DNA of 64,000 nucleotides, taken from the NCBI GenBank assembly GCA_934591845.1, contig CAKTPO010000009.1, positions 19,348-83,347 on the forward strand. Reading direction: 5' to 3'. The DNA is from an uncultured Oscillospiraceae bacterium (lineage in GTDB: Bacteria; Bacillota; Clostridia; Oscillospirales; Oscillospiraceae). A program made the position numbers and the translations under genes. This document shows, in pieces, positions 18,340-27,125 of this stretch. Within the stretch, counting starts at the first letter, position 1. Each line of letters starts with the position of its first letter. The notes below the pieces were generated by a model. It did no database searches, was not told where the DNA came from, and worked only from the letters and a program-made list of their open reading frames with translations.

Positions 18340-19944
18340 ATGAAAAAGATGAAGACCCTGCTCTGTGCCTTGCTGGCACTGGCAATGGTTCTGAGCATGG
18401 CTGCCTGCGGCGGCTCCTCTGCTCCCATGGCTACCCAGGCCCCCAACGGCGAAACCACCGCCGCCCAGCCTACGGAAACCACTGCCGAACCCACCACCGT
18501 GGTTTACGGCTCCAACGACTACACCCGCATCAACCCCGCCATGGATGAACACTGCGAGATCAACGTGCTGCTCTTTGACGGCCTGACCGACCACGACGGC
18601 GACAACAACATCATCCCCCGTCTGGCCAAGTCCTGGGAGTTTGACAAGGAAGCCGACACCTACACCTTCCACCTGGAAGAAAACGTCAAGTGGCACGACG
18701 GCGAGCCTTTCACTGCCGAGGACGTGAAGTTCACCATTGAAGCCATTATGGACCCCGAAAACGGTGCGGAAAACGCCCCCAACTACGAGGACGTAGAGGA
18801 GATCACCATCGTAGACCCCTACACCATCACCTTTAAGCTGGCAGAACCCAACTACGCCTTCCTGGAATACATGACCATGGCCATCCTGCCCAAGCACCTG
18901 CTGGAGGGTGAAAACATGCAGGAGTCTGATTACTTCCGCAAACCCATTGGCACCGGCCCCTACATGATCACCGAATGGGACGAGGGCCAGGCCATTGTCA
19001 TGGACCGGAATCCCGACTACTTTGCAGGCCCTGCCAAAATTGACCGCATCATCTTCAAAATCGTTCCCGATGACAACGCCAAGGCCCTGCAGCTGCAGTC
19101 CGGCGAGCTGACCCTGTCCCAGGTGACCCCCAAGGATGCCCAGCTGTTCAAGAACGACCCCACCCACACCGTTTACGACGAGACCACCTCGGACTACCGG
19201 GGCATCCTGTACAACTTCTGGAACGAATACTGGCAGAAGAACGCCGACCTGATTCCCGCCATCAACTATGCCATTGACCGTCAGGCCATTCTGGATGCGG
19301 TGGTTCTGGGCTGCGGTGAAATCGCCTACGGACCCCTGCAGAGAAATGTATACAACGACGCCGACGTCGAACACTATGACTACAACCCCGCCAAGGCCGC
19401 AGAAATGCTTGAAAAGGCCGGCTGCACCAAGGATGCCCAGGGTTACTGGACCCGTAACGGAGAACGCATCGGCTTCGTCATCAACGCCACCCCCGGCGAC
19501 CAGGTTCGTATCGATATGGCCCAGGTGGCTGCCCAGCAGCTTCAGGCCATCGGTCTGGATGTGACCGCTGCCGTCCCCGCCGGTGGCATTGACTGGGGCG
19601 GACAGGAGTGCTGCATCATCGGCTGGGGTTCTCCCTTTGATGCCGATGACCACACCTACAAGGTATTCGGCACCGACAAGGGGGCCAACTACTCCGGCTA
19701 TTCCAACCCCCTGATCGACGAGTACCTGACCCAGGCCCGTCAGACCGATGTTCCTGAGGAGCGGGCAGCAGCTTACGCCAAGTTCCAGACCGAACTGGCC
19801 AACACCCCGGCTTTCACATTCTTCTGTTACATTGATGCCATGTATGTGGCTGACAGCAACATTCAGGGCATTGCCACCGACACGGTTCTGGGCCACCACG
19901 GCGTGGGCATCTTCTGGAATGTCTGCGACTGGACCATCGCGTAA
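18340..19944 (+). CDS. peptide ABC transporter substrate-binding lipoprotein (SBP family 5)
   Basis: Extracellular lipid-anchored receptor that captures peptides or similar ligands for the transporter encoded downstream. The 534-residue protein starts with a lipoprotein signal peptide ending LSMAACGG (lipobox Cys near residue 23), then a low-complexity T/A/P linker. The family 5 core follows: LAKSWEFDKEADTYTFHLEENVKWHDGEPFTAEDV contains the usual KWHDG signature, and later come RPIGTGPY-like KPIGTGPYM and AINYAIDRQAIL. An AAAGG site precedes the ATG. Ligand class (oligopeptide, dipeptide or nickel-type) is not resolved. Confidence 0.9.
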   Translation: MKKMKTLLCALLALAMVLSMAACGGSSAPMATQAPNGETTAAQPTETTAEPTTVVYGSNDYTRINPAMDEHCEINVLLFDGLTDHDGDNNIIPRLAKSWEFDKEADTYTFHLEENVKWHDGEPFTAEDVKFTIEAIMDPENGAENAPNYEDVEEITIVDPYTITFKLAEPNYAFLEYMTMAILPKHLLEGENMQESDYFRKPIGTGPYMITEWDEGQAIVMDRNPDYFAGPAKIDRIIFKIVPDDNAKALQLQSGELTLSQVTPKDAQLFKNDPTHTVYDETTSDYRGILYNFWNEYWQKNADLIPAINYAIDRQAILDAVVLGCGEIAYGPLQRNVYNDADVEHYDYNPAKAAEMLEKAGCTKDAQGYWTRNGERIGFVINATPGDQVRIDMAQVAAQQLQAIGLDVTAAVPAGGIDWGGQECCIIGWGSPFDADDHTYKVFGTDKGANYSGYSNPLIDEYLTQARQTDVPEERAAAYAKFQTELANTPAFTFFCYIDAMYVADSNIQGIATDTVLGHHGVGIFWNVCDWTIA

Positions 19945-20006
19945 ATTCTAATTTTTGTAAGGGGCTGGCAACAGCCCCTTGCTTCTGTGCTGAGGGGAAC
20001 CGACCT

Positions 20007-21020
20007 ATGAATGAATTATTGACCGTTAAAGACCTGCACGTATCCATCAACAGCCCCCAGGGCAAGGTGGAGGCGGTGCGGGGCGTGAATTTAGAGCTCC
20101 ACCCCGGGGAAGTGCTGGCCATTGTCGGCGAGTCCGGCTGCGGAAAAAGCATGCTCTGCAAGAGCATGATGAAGCTGCTGCCCAAAAACGCCTATATTGA
20201 AAGGGGCTCCATCCTGGCAAATGGCGTGGACATTACGGACTATAAGGAGCGGGACATGGCAAAGCTCCGTGGCAGGCTCTTTTCCATGGTGTTTCAAGAC
20301 CCCATGACCTCCCTGGACCCCACCATGCCCGTAGGGGCCCAAATCGCCGAGGCGGTGCTGCTGCACAATCCCAAAATGTCCAAGGAAGAGGCCTACCGGC
20401 GGGTAATCCAGCTCATGGAGCTGGTGGGCATCCCCAGGCCCCAGGAGCGTTACAAACTCTACCCCTATAATTTTTCCGGCGGTATGCGGCAACGGACGGT
20501 AATGGCCATTGCCCTGGCTGGAAATCCCCAGATTCTTCTGGCTGACGAACCCACCACCGCCCTGGACGTGACCATTCAGGCCCAGATCCTGGATTTGCTG
20601 CGGGACATCCAGCAAAGTTTCAACACCGCCACCATTCTGGTCTCCCACGATTTGGGGGTGGTGGCCCGGGCGGCGGACCGGGTGGCCATTATGTATGCCG
20701 GGCGTATTGTGGAGATCGGCACGGCGGAGGAGGTCTATTATGACCCCCGGCACCCCTACACCTGGGGCCTCATGCGGTCTCTGCCTGCACTGGCCCGGGG
20801 GAAAAAGGCCCTGTATACCATTCCCGGTATGCCCCCCTCCCTCATTGACCCGCCCAAGGGCGATGCTTTCGCCTGTCGGAATGAATACGCCCTGGCGGTG
20901 GACTACGAGGAAGCGCCTCCCATGTTCCGGATTTCGGATACCCACTACGCAGCCACCTGGCTGCTGGATCCCAGAGCGCCAAAAATCGAAAGCCCTCTGA
21001 AAGGAGGCAGCCATGTCTGA
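20007..21020 (+). CDS. peptide ABC transporter ATPase (DppD/OppD type)
   Basis: Cytoplasmic ATPase powering the peptide importer. The 337-residue protein has Walker A GESGCGKSM near residue 43, Q-loop FQDPMTSLDP, signature FSGGMRQR, Walker B ILLADEPTTALDV and the H-loop LVSHDLGVVA. The C-terminal extension with GMPPSLIDPPKGDAFACRNEYA is the typical oligopeptide-transporter tail, which in relatives carries a cysteine motif; only one Cys is evident here. It overlaps the next ATPase gene by 8 bases. Confidence 0.92.
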   Translation: MNELLTVKDLHVSINSPQGKVEAVRGVNLELHPGEVLAIVGESGCGKSMLCKSMMKLLPKNAYIERGSILANGVDITDYKERDMAKLRGRLFSMVFQDPMTSLDPTMPVGAQIAEAVLLHNPKMSKEEAYRRVIQLMELVGIPRPQERYKLYPYNFSGGMRQRTVMAIALAGNPQILLADEPTTALDVTIQAQILDLLRDIQQSFNTATILVSHDLGVVARAADRVAIMYAGRIVEIGTAEEVYYDPRHPYTWGLMRSLPALARGKKALYTIPGMPPSLIDPPKGDAFACRNEYALAVDYEEAPPMFRISDTHYAATWLLDPRAPKIESPLKGGSHV

Positions 21021-21912
21021 ATCCATCGTTGAGGTTCAAAACCTGACCCATCACTTCAAGCTCACCAAAAAAGTCTCTATTAAAGCCGTGGATCATGTTT
21101 CCTTTTCCATTCAAAAAGGAGAGATTTTCGGTCTGGTGGGAGAATCCGGCTCCGGCAAATCCACCGCCGCCCGGTGCATTATGAACATCTACAAGCCCTC
21201 GGAGGGAGAAATTTACTTTGAGGGCGTCAATACGACTGATGCCGCCGACGCCCGGAAAAACAAGCAACTCTTGCAGACCCAGCGGCAGATCATTTTTCAG
21301 GACTCCGCTTCCAGCCTGAACCAGCGGATGACCGTGGCAGAGATCATTGCCGAGCCCATGAAAATCAACCACACCAAGCCCCCCAGAGGAAGCTATCGGG
21401 CAGAAGCCGCCTTTCAGCTGTCCTACGTGGGCCTGGACGAAAGCTACCTGGACAAATACCCCTCGGAAATGTCCGGCGGTCAGCGGCAGCGGGTGGCCAT
21501 TGCTAGGGCTCTGTCCATGGAGCCGGATCTGCTGGTGGCTGACGAACCCATTGCCTCCCTGGATGTTTCCATCCAGGCCCAGATCGTAAACCTTTTTAAG
21601 CATTTGCAGCAGGAACACGGGTTCTCCATTTTGTTCATCGCCCACGATCTGGCAATGGTTGAATACCTGTGTGACCGCATTGGGGTCATGTACCGGGGGT
21701 GCCTGGTGGAGTTGGCGGAGACGGAAGAACTGTTCCGCAATCCCCTGCACCCCTACACCCAGATGCTCCTGTCTGCCATCCCCTACCCCGACCCCATTCG
21801 GGAGCGGAATCGGCCCAAACTCAACACCGAGGAGCTGCATTTTGATACGGAAGGACAGTTTCGAGAGGTTCTGCCCGGCCACTATGTTCTACAGAAGGAG
21901 GATGTCCAATGA
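21013..21912 (+). CDS. peptide ABC transporter ATPase (DppF/OppF type)
   Basis: Second ATPase of the importer, 299 residues. Walker A is GESGSGKST near residue 43, signature MSGGQRQR, Walker B LLVADEPIASLDVS, and H-loop FIAHDLAMVEYL. The start ATG follows AAAGGAGG inside the end of the previous gene, and the stop overlaps the start of the permease gene (ATGA). Such coupling suggests equal production of the subunits. Confidence 0.92.
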   Translation: MSESIVEVQNLTHHFKLTKKVSIKAVDHVSFSIQKGEIFGLVGESGSGKSTAARCIMNIYKPSEGEIYFEGVNTTDAADARKNKQLLQTQRQIIFQDSASSLNQRMTVAEIIAEPMKINHTKPPRGSYRAEAAFQLSYVGLDESYLDKYPSEMSGGQRQRVAIARALSMEPDLLVADEPIASLDVSIQAQIVNLFKHLQQEHGFSILFIAHDLAMVEYLCDRIGVMYRGCLVELAETEELFRNPLHPYTQMLLSAIPYPDPIRERNRPKLNTEELHFDTEGQFREVLPGHYVLQKEDVQ

Positions 21913-22919
21913 ACTTCCAGAAAAACCGCCTGGCCTATTACGGGAAGAAATTGGCCATTTTCCTGGTCAGTGTGTTTTTGGTGTCTCTTTCCGTGTTTGT
22001 CATTTCCCGGCTGACCCCTACGGACCCCTTGCAGGCCTACTACGGGGAGCGGACGGAGAAAATGAGCGTAGAGGAAAAGAACTGGGCCCGGGAAAAGCTG
22101 GGGCTCAACGACCCCATTCCCACCCAGTATGTCCGGTGGCTGCGGAATGCCATGAAAGGCGAGTTTGGCATTTCCTATAAGTACAAGCAGCCCGTGACCC
22201 AGGTCATTGCCAAGCGCATCAACAACACCCTGATCTTAGGCGGCGTGGGCTTCATCCTGATTTTTGTAGGCTCATTGCTTCTGGGCATTCTGTGTGCCTG
22301 GAATGAGGACGGGTGGCTGGATAAGGTTTTGTGCAAAATCGGCACCGTTTCCAGCTGTATCCCGGAATTCTGGTTTGCCCTGGTGCTGATCCTCCTTTTC
22401 TGCGTGCAGCTCAAGTGGCTTCCCAGTTCCGGGGCCTACGCCACCGGCAAGGCCAACGACATTGGAGACCGGATCATCCATCTGATTCTGCCCCTGTTTG
22501 TGGTGATGATCGGCCACCTGTGGTACTACGCCTACATGATCCGCAACAAGCTGCTGGAAGAAATCCGGGCGGACTATGTGCTTTTGTGCAAGGCCAAGGG
22601 CATGAGCAAACGGCAGATCATGTTCCGGCACTGCATCCGCAATATCATGCCCACCTATATTAGCATTATGGCCATTTCCGTCCCCCACATTCTGGGCGGC
22701 ACCTACATTGTGGAAACCGTGTTCTCCTACCCGGGCATTGGCACCCTGTCCTATGAATCCGCCCGGTATGCGGACTACAATATGCTGATGATCCTTTGCA
22801 TGATGACGGGTATCACCGTGATTTTCTGCAATATGATCGGCCAAATCATCAACGAACACATTGACCCCAGAGTAAAGGCCAATGAAACAAATGAGCTGTC
22901 GGAGGTGAGCAAATCATGA
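21909..22919 (+). CDS. peptide ABC transporter permease (DppB/OppB type)
   Basis: Membrane subunit, 336 residues, about six helices. The N-terminal helix KLAIFLVSVFLVSLSVFVIS is followed by the periplasmic-type motif TDPLQAYYG and by LGLNDPIPTQYVRWLRNAMKGEFGISY, both standard in DppB. The EAA loop is seen as DYVLLCKAKGMSKRQIMFRHCIRN. Overlaps both neighbours by 4 bases. Confidence 0.92.
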   Translation: MNFQKNRLAYYGKKLAIFLVSVFLVSLSVFVISRLTPTDPLQAYYGERTEKMSVEEKNWAREKLGLNDPIPTQYVRWLRNAMKGEFGISYKYKQPVTQVIAKRINNTLILGGVGFILIFVGSLLLGILCAWNEDGWLDKVLCKIGTVSSCIPEFWFALVLILLFCVQLKWLPSSGAYATGKANDIGDRIIHLILPLFVVMIGHLWYYAYMIRNKLLEEIRADYVLLCKAKGMSKRQIMFRHCIRNIMPTYISIMAISVPHILGGTYIVETVFSYPGIGTLSYESARYADYNMLMILCMMTGITVIFCNMIGQIINEHIDPRVKANETNELSEVSKS

Positions 22920-23797
22920 CCCAGGAATCCTTTGCCCTGGTGGGCATTCGACCGGAGGAACAGAAAACCCGGAAGGCCCGAAAAAAATCGGATTTTCCCC
23001 TGGTTTCCGGTGTGATTCTGGCGGTGATCGTCCTGGGCTGTCTCTTTGCCGGCATCATTGCCAGGAAAGACCCGGCTTATCTGGACCTTATGAACTACGC
23101 CAAAGCCCCCAACCGGGAGTTCCTGTTCGGCACCGACACCCTGGGCCGGGATATTTTCTCCTGCATCTGGCACGGGGGCCGGGTGTCTCTGGCCATCGGC
23201 TTTCTGGCGACTGCCATTTCCACGGTGATCGCCGTGGTCTTTGGGGCCATCAGCGGAGCGGCCTCGGATGCAGTGGATACCCTGCTCATGCGGCTGACGG
23301 AAATCTTTCTCAGCATTCCGGGGCTGCTGCTGATTTTGTTTTTGCAGGCCATCTGGGGCAAGCCCACGGTGCTGTCCATTTCCGTGATCATCGGCATTAC
23401 CAGCTGGTTTTCCATTGCCAAGGTGGTTCGTACCGAGGTGCGGCAGATCCGGAACTCCGAATATGTCATCGCCTCCCGGTGCATGGGCGGCGGGTTCTTC
23501 CACATTCTGCTTCGGCATCTGGCCCCCAACTTCCTGTCTGCCATTATGTTTATGGTGGTAATGAACGTCCGGGGCGCCATTGTCTCCGAGTCCACTTTGA
23601 GCTTTATGGGCATGGGTCTTCCCCTGGAAGTCATTTCCTGGGGCAGTATGCTCTCCCTTTCCGAGCGGGCCTTGATGACCAAAGCCTGGTGGATGATTCT
23701 GATCCCCGGAGCCTTTCTGGTCACGCTGCTGGTGTGCCTGACAAACATCGGCTCCTGGCTGAGAAAAAGTGCCAACCGGAAAGAAAGCAACCTGTAA
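22916..23797 (+). CDS. peptide ABC transporter permease (DppC/OppC type)
   Basis: Membrane subunit, 293 residues. A charged cytoplasmic start (RPEEQKTRKARKKSDFP) precedes the first helix. FGTDTLGRDIFSCIWHGGRVSLAIGF is the DppC signature, and the EAA loop region is YVIASRCMGGGFFHILLRHLAPN. This is the last gene of the operon and is followed by a terminator. Confidence 0.92.
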   Translation: MTQESFALVGIRPEEQKTRKARKKSDFPLVSGVILAVIVLGCLFAGIIARKDPAYLDLMNYAKAPNREFLFGTDTLGRDIFSCIWHGGRVSLAIGFLATAISTVIAVVFGAISGAASDAVDTLLMRLTEIFLSIPGLLLILFLQAIWGKPTVLSISVIIGITSWFSIAKVVRTEVRQIRNSEYVIASRCMGGGFFHILLRHLAPNFLSAIMFMVVMNVRGAIVSESTLSFMGMGLPLEVISWGSMLSLSERALMTKAWWMILIPGAFLVTLLVCLTNIGSWLRKSANRKESNL

Positions 23798-23860
23798 AAG
23801 GTTCCGAGAAAAGTATGGGCAACTGCCCCGTTTTGGGGCCGCAAAAGCTTTTAATACTAC

Positions 23861-23903
23861 AAAAAACCGGGCTTCCCTTTGATTTGGGGAGGCCCGGTTT
23901 TTT
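23861..23903 (+). terminator. terminator of the peptide transporter operon
   Basis: AAAACCGGGC/GCCCGGTTTT hairpin ending in TTTTTT. Confidence 0.85.
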
Positions 23904-23977
23904 GGGGCTGCAAGGCGTTGAAAACTATATATTGTGGTCAAAATTGAAATCGACCACAACATCTTGTGTTTTAAGGC

Positions 23978-24006
23978 TTGACAGAAGCCCCAGTCTATAC
24001 TATACT
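23978..24006 (+). promoter_or_regulatory. promoter of the nrdG-nrdD-trxB operon
   Basis: TTGACA (23978-23983), 17-base spacer, TATACT (24001-24006). It overlaps the upstream end of the longest nrdG frame, which supports the start at 24039. Its -35 context GCTTGACAGAAGCCC matches the sortase promoter. Confidence 0.8.
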
Positions 24007-24038
24007 TGGTGTCAGAAACGCCGAAGGAGGGACCGCAC

Positions 24039-24728
24039 ATGCGCATTGGCGGACTGCAAAAAATGACCCTGTTGGACTACCCCGGGAAGGTGGCCTGTAC
24101 GGTTTTTTTGACGGGCTGCAACCTGCGCTGCCCCTATTGTCACAACCCCTCCCTGGTGCTGCCGGGCTGCGCTATTCAGGAGCTTTCGGTGGAGGATCTG
24201 CTGGACTTCCTGAAAACCAGAATTAAAAAGCTGGATGGGGTCTGTGTCACCGGCGGGGAACCCACCATTCAGGAAAAACTTCCGGAATTTTTGGAGCAGC
24301 TGCACCGGCTGGGCTTTCTTGTAAAGCTGGATACCAACGGTACAAACCCCAAAATGCTGGAAGCACTTCTTGATGCCGGACTTCTGGACTACGTGGCCAT
24401 GGACATCAAAAACAGCCCCGGCCTGTATGAAAAAACCTGCGGCGGCAGGGATGTTTTCGGGGCGGTGGAGGAAAGTGCCGGACTGCTTTTAAGGGGAAGC
24501 GTTGACTATGAGTTCCGCACCACGGTCTGCGCCCCCCTCCACACCCCCGAAAGCCTGGCAGACATTGGCCGTTGGCTCCAAGGTGCCCGGCGGTATTTCC
24601 TGCAGCCCTTTGAAAATCCTGGGGCCTTGGTTGGCAGCGGTGTCACAGCCCTGTCTGAGGAGGAACTGCTGGGGCTGCGAGAAGCAGTGCTACCATATAT
24701 TCCGAATACACAAATTCGCGGACGATAG
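24039..24728 (+). CDS. nrdG: anaerobic ribonucleotide reductase activating protein (radical SAM)
   Basis: Uses S-adenosylmethionine and a 4Fe-4S cluster to place the glycyl radical on NrdD. From ATG 24039, behind GAAGGAGG, the product is 229 residues. The cluster motif is CNLRCPYC near residue 27 in TGCNLRCPYCHNP. The GGEPT motif (VTGGEPTIQ) and later DTNGTNP and MDIKNSP support the radical SAM fold. The start LLDYPGKVACTVFL is typical of the clostridial NrdG group. The gene lies 15 bases before nrdD. Confidence 0.93.
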   Translation: MRIGGLQKMTLLDYPGKVACTVFLTGCNLRCPYCHNPSLVLPGCAIQELSVEDLLDFLKTRIKKLDGVCVTGGEPTIQEKLPEFLEQLHRLGFLVKLDTNGTNPKMLEALLDAGLLDYVAMDIKNSPGLYEKTCGGRDVFGAVEESAGLLLRGSVDYEFRTTVCAPLHTPESLADIGRWLQGARRYFLQPFENPGALVGSGVTALSEEELLGLREAVLPYIPNTQIRGR

Positions 24729-24743
24729 GAAGGAGAACATTCT

Positions 24744-27125
24744 ATGTATCAGGTGATCAAACGAGACGGACATATTGCCGATTTCAGCCTTAGTCGGATT
24801 TCCCATGCCATTACAAAAGCATTCGATGCCCAAAACACCCCCTACACCCCGGATATTATCAATCTCCTGGCCCTACAGGTCACGGCGGACTTTGCCGGAA
24901 AAATCCAAGACGACTTGATCGGTGTGGAAGCCATTCAGGACAGTGTGGAAGCAGTTCTCCAACGGGCGGGCTATGCCGAGGTGGCAAAAGCCTACATTCT
25001 CTACCGGAAAAACCGGGAGAAGCTGCGGAACATGAGTTCCACCATTCTGGACTACAAGGGCCTGGTAGACGGATACCTGAAAGTCTCCGACTGGCGGGTA
25101 AAAGAAAACTCCACGGTGACCTACTCCGTAGGCGGCCTGATTTTGTCCAATTCCGGTGCCATTACCGCCAACTACTGGCTCAGCGAGATTTACGATGAGG
25201 AAATCGCTGATGCCCACCGGAACGCCGACCTGCACATCCACGACCTGTCCATGCTCACGGGCTACTGCGCCGGTTGGAGCCTGCGGCAGCTATTGCAGGA
25301 GGGCCTGGGGGGCATTCCCGGAAAAATCACCAGTGCCCCGGCCAAGCATCTGGCCAGCCTGTGCAACCAGATGGTAAACTTTCTGGGGATCATGCAGAAC
25401 GAATGGGCCGGTGCCCAGGCTTTTTCCAGCTTTGACACCTACTTAGCCCCCTTTGTCCGCACGGACAAGCTGAGCTACAACGAGGTAAAGCACTGCATAG
25501 AAAGCTTCGTCTTCGGTGTCAACACCCCCAGCCGCTGGGGTACCCAGGCTCCTTTCTCCAACATCACCCTGGACTGGACGGTCCCGGCTGATATGGCAAA
25601 CCAGCCCTGCATCGTCGGCGGCAAACCCATGGACTTTACCTATGGGGATTGTCAGGCAGAAATGGACATGATCAACAAGGCGTTCATTGAAGTGATGATC
25701 GAGGGCGATGCCAACGGACGGGGCTTCCAATACCCCATTCCCACCTACTCCATCACCAAGGACTTTGACTGGTCGGAGCGGGAAAACAACCGTCTGCTCT
25801 TTGAGATGACCGCCAAATACGGAACCCCCTATTTTTCCAATTACATCAACTCCGATATGGAGCCGGGGGACGTGCGCAGCATGTGCTGCCGTCTGCGGCT
25901 GGATTTGCGGGAACTGCGGAAAAAGAGCGGCGGCTTCTTTGGCAGCGGCGAGTCCACCGGTTCTGTAGGAGTGGTCACCATCAATCTGCCCCGGATCGCG
26001 TATCTTGCCAAAAACGAGGCCGATTTCTTCACCCGGCTGGATCGGATGATGGACATTGCCGCCAGAAGTCTGAAAATCAAGCGGGTCACCATCAGCCGTC
26101 TCATGGAAGAAGGGCTCTACCCCTATACCAAGCGGTATCTGGGCAGCTTTGACAACCACTTCTCCACCATTGGCCTCATCGGCATGAACGAAGCGGGGCT
26201 GAACGCCTGCTGGCTGCGGAAGGATTTGACCCACGAGGAGACACAGGACTTTGCCGTCAGGGTGCTGAACCACATGCGCCAGCGGCTCAGCGACTATCAG
26301 GAGCAGTACGGGGACCTATACAACCTGGAAGCCACCCCGGCGGAGTCCACTGCCTACCGGCTTGCCAAGCACGACAAGCAGCGTTACCCGGACATCATCA
26401 CCGCCCACGAGGGTGCCACCCCCTATTACACCAATTCCAGCCACTTGCCCGTGGGCTACACCGAGGATGTATTCGCCGCCCTGGACGTACAGGACAAGCT
26501 GCAAACCCTGTATACCAGCGGCACGGTGTTCCATACCTTCCTTGGAGAAAAACTGCCCAGCTGGCAGTCTGCCGCGGCCCTGGTGCGGAAAATTGCGGAA
26601 AACTATGAACTGCCCTACTACACCATCTCCCCCACCTATTCCGTCTGCGCCGATCACGGGTACCTGGCCGGGGAGCAGAAAACCTGCCCCATCTGCGGAA
26701 AGAAAACCGAGGTTTACAGCCGGATCACCGGTTATTACCGCCCCGTACAGAACTGGAACGACGGCAAGAGCCAGGAGTACCAGGACCGGAAAACCTATCA
26801 GGTAGGTACGTCCAGCCTGTCCCAGGCCGCCCAGCCCATCCAGCCCAATGAGACACCGGTGACTTCTGAGCCAAAGGCACCCCAAGCCGCCACCGGCTGC
26901 ACCCTCTTTGTCACCGCCACCTGCCCCAATTGCAGGGCGATAAAACCCCTGCTTCAAAAGGCGGGCATTGCCTATGAGGAAAAGGATGCCGCCCAGTATG
27001 CCGACGAAGCCAGGGCCCTGGGTCTGCGGCAAGCCCCCACCCTGGTGGTCTGGGGAGAAGAACCCCGCATTTATGCCGGAGCCGGAGAAATCCGCCGGTT
27101 CCTGCGGGAGAATGGCCATGATTGA
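24744..27125 (+). CDS. nrdD: anaerobic (class III) ribonucleoside triphosphate reductase with C-terminal redoxin domain
   Basis: Reduces ribonucleotides for DNA synthesis without oxygen. The 793-residue protein is longer than typical NrdD (about 700). Residues 1-95 form an ATP-cone (MYQVIKRDGHIADFSLSRI). The catalytic core has MCCRLRLDL and GSVGVVTINLPR. The zinc site is CADHG...CPICGKK (about 634-650) and the glycyl radical lies in RITGYYRP (Gly near 663). After a P/Q-rich linker, residues 718-793 form a glutaredoxin/thioredoxin-like domain with CPNC and the cis-proline motif APTLVV. The stop overlaps the thioredoxin reductase start. Together these suggest redoxin rather than formate as reductant (inference). 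Confidence 0.92.
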   Translation: MYQVIKRDGHIADFSLSRISHAITKAFDAQNTPYTPDIINLLALQVTADFAGKIQDDLIGVEAIQDSVEAVLQRAGYAEVAKAYILYRKNREKLRNMSSTILDYKGLVDGYLKVSDWRVKENSTVTYSVGGLILSNSGAITANYWLSEIYDEEIADAHRNADLHIHDLSMLTGYCAGWSLRQLLQEGLGGIPGKITSAPAKHLASLCNQMVNFLGIMQNEWAGAQAFSSFDTYLAPFVRTDKLSYNEVKHCIESFVFGVNTPSRWGTQAPFSNITLDWTVPADMANQPCIVGGKPMDFTYGDCQAEMDMINKAFIEVMIEGDANGRGFQYPIPTYSITKDFDWSERENNRLLFEMTAKYGTPYFSNYINSDMEPGDVRSMCCRLRLDLRELRKKSGGFFGSGESTGSVGVVTINLPRIAYLAKNEADFFTRLDRMMDIAARSLKIKRVTISRLMEEGLYPYTKRYLGSFDNHFSTIGLIGMNEAGLNACWLRKDLTHEETQDFAVRVLNHMRQRLSDYQEQYGDLYNLEATPAESTAYRLAKHDKQRYPDIITAHEGATPYYTNSSHLPVGYTEDVFAALDVQDKLQTLYTSGTVFHTFLGEKLPSWQSAAALVRKIAENYELPYYTISPTYSVCADHGYLAGEQKTCPICGKKTEVYSRITGYYRPVQNWNDGKSQEYQDRKTYQVGTSSLSQAAQPIQPNETPVTSEPKAPQAATGCTLFVTATCPNCRAIKPLLQKAGIAYEEKDAAQYADEARALGLRQAPTLVVWGEEPRIYAGAGEIRRFLRENGHD

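Noticed and set aside
18208..19899. 563-codon open frame on the minus strand opposite the substrate-binding protein gene.
   Set aside because: It is V/G-rich, mirrors codon use of the real lipoprotein gene and lacks a ribosome binding site. The same reasoning applies to the long frames opposite glmM, gdhA, the MetV-RnfC gene and virB4.
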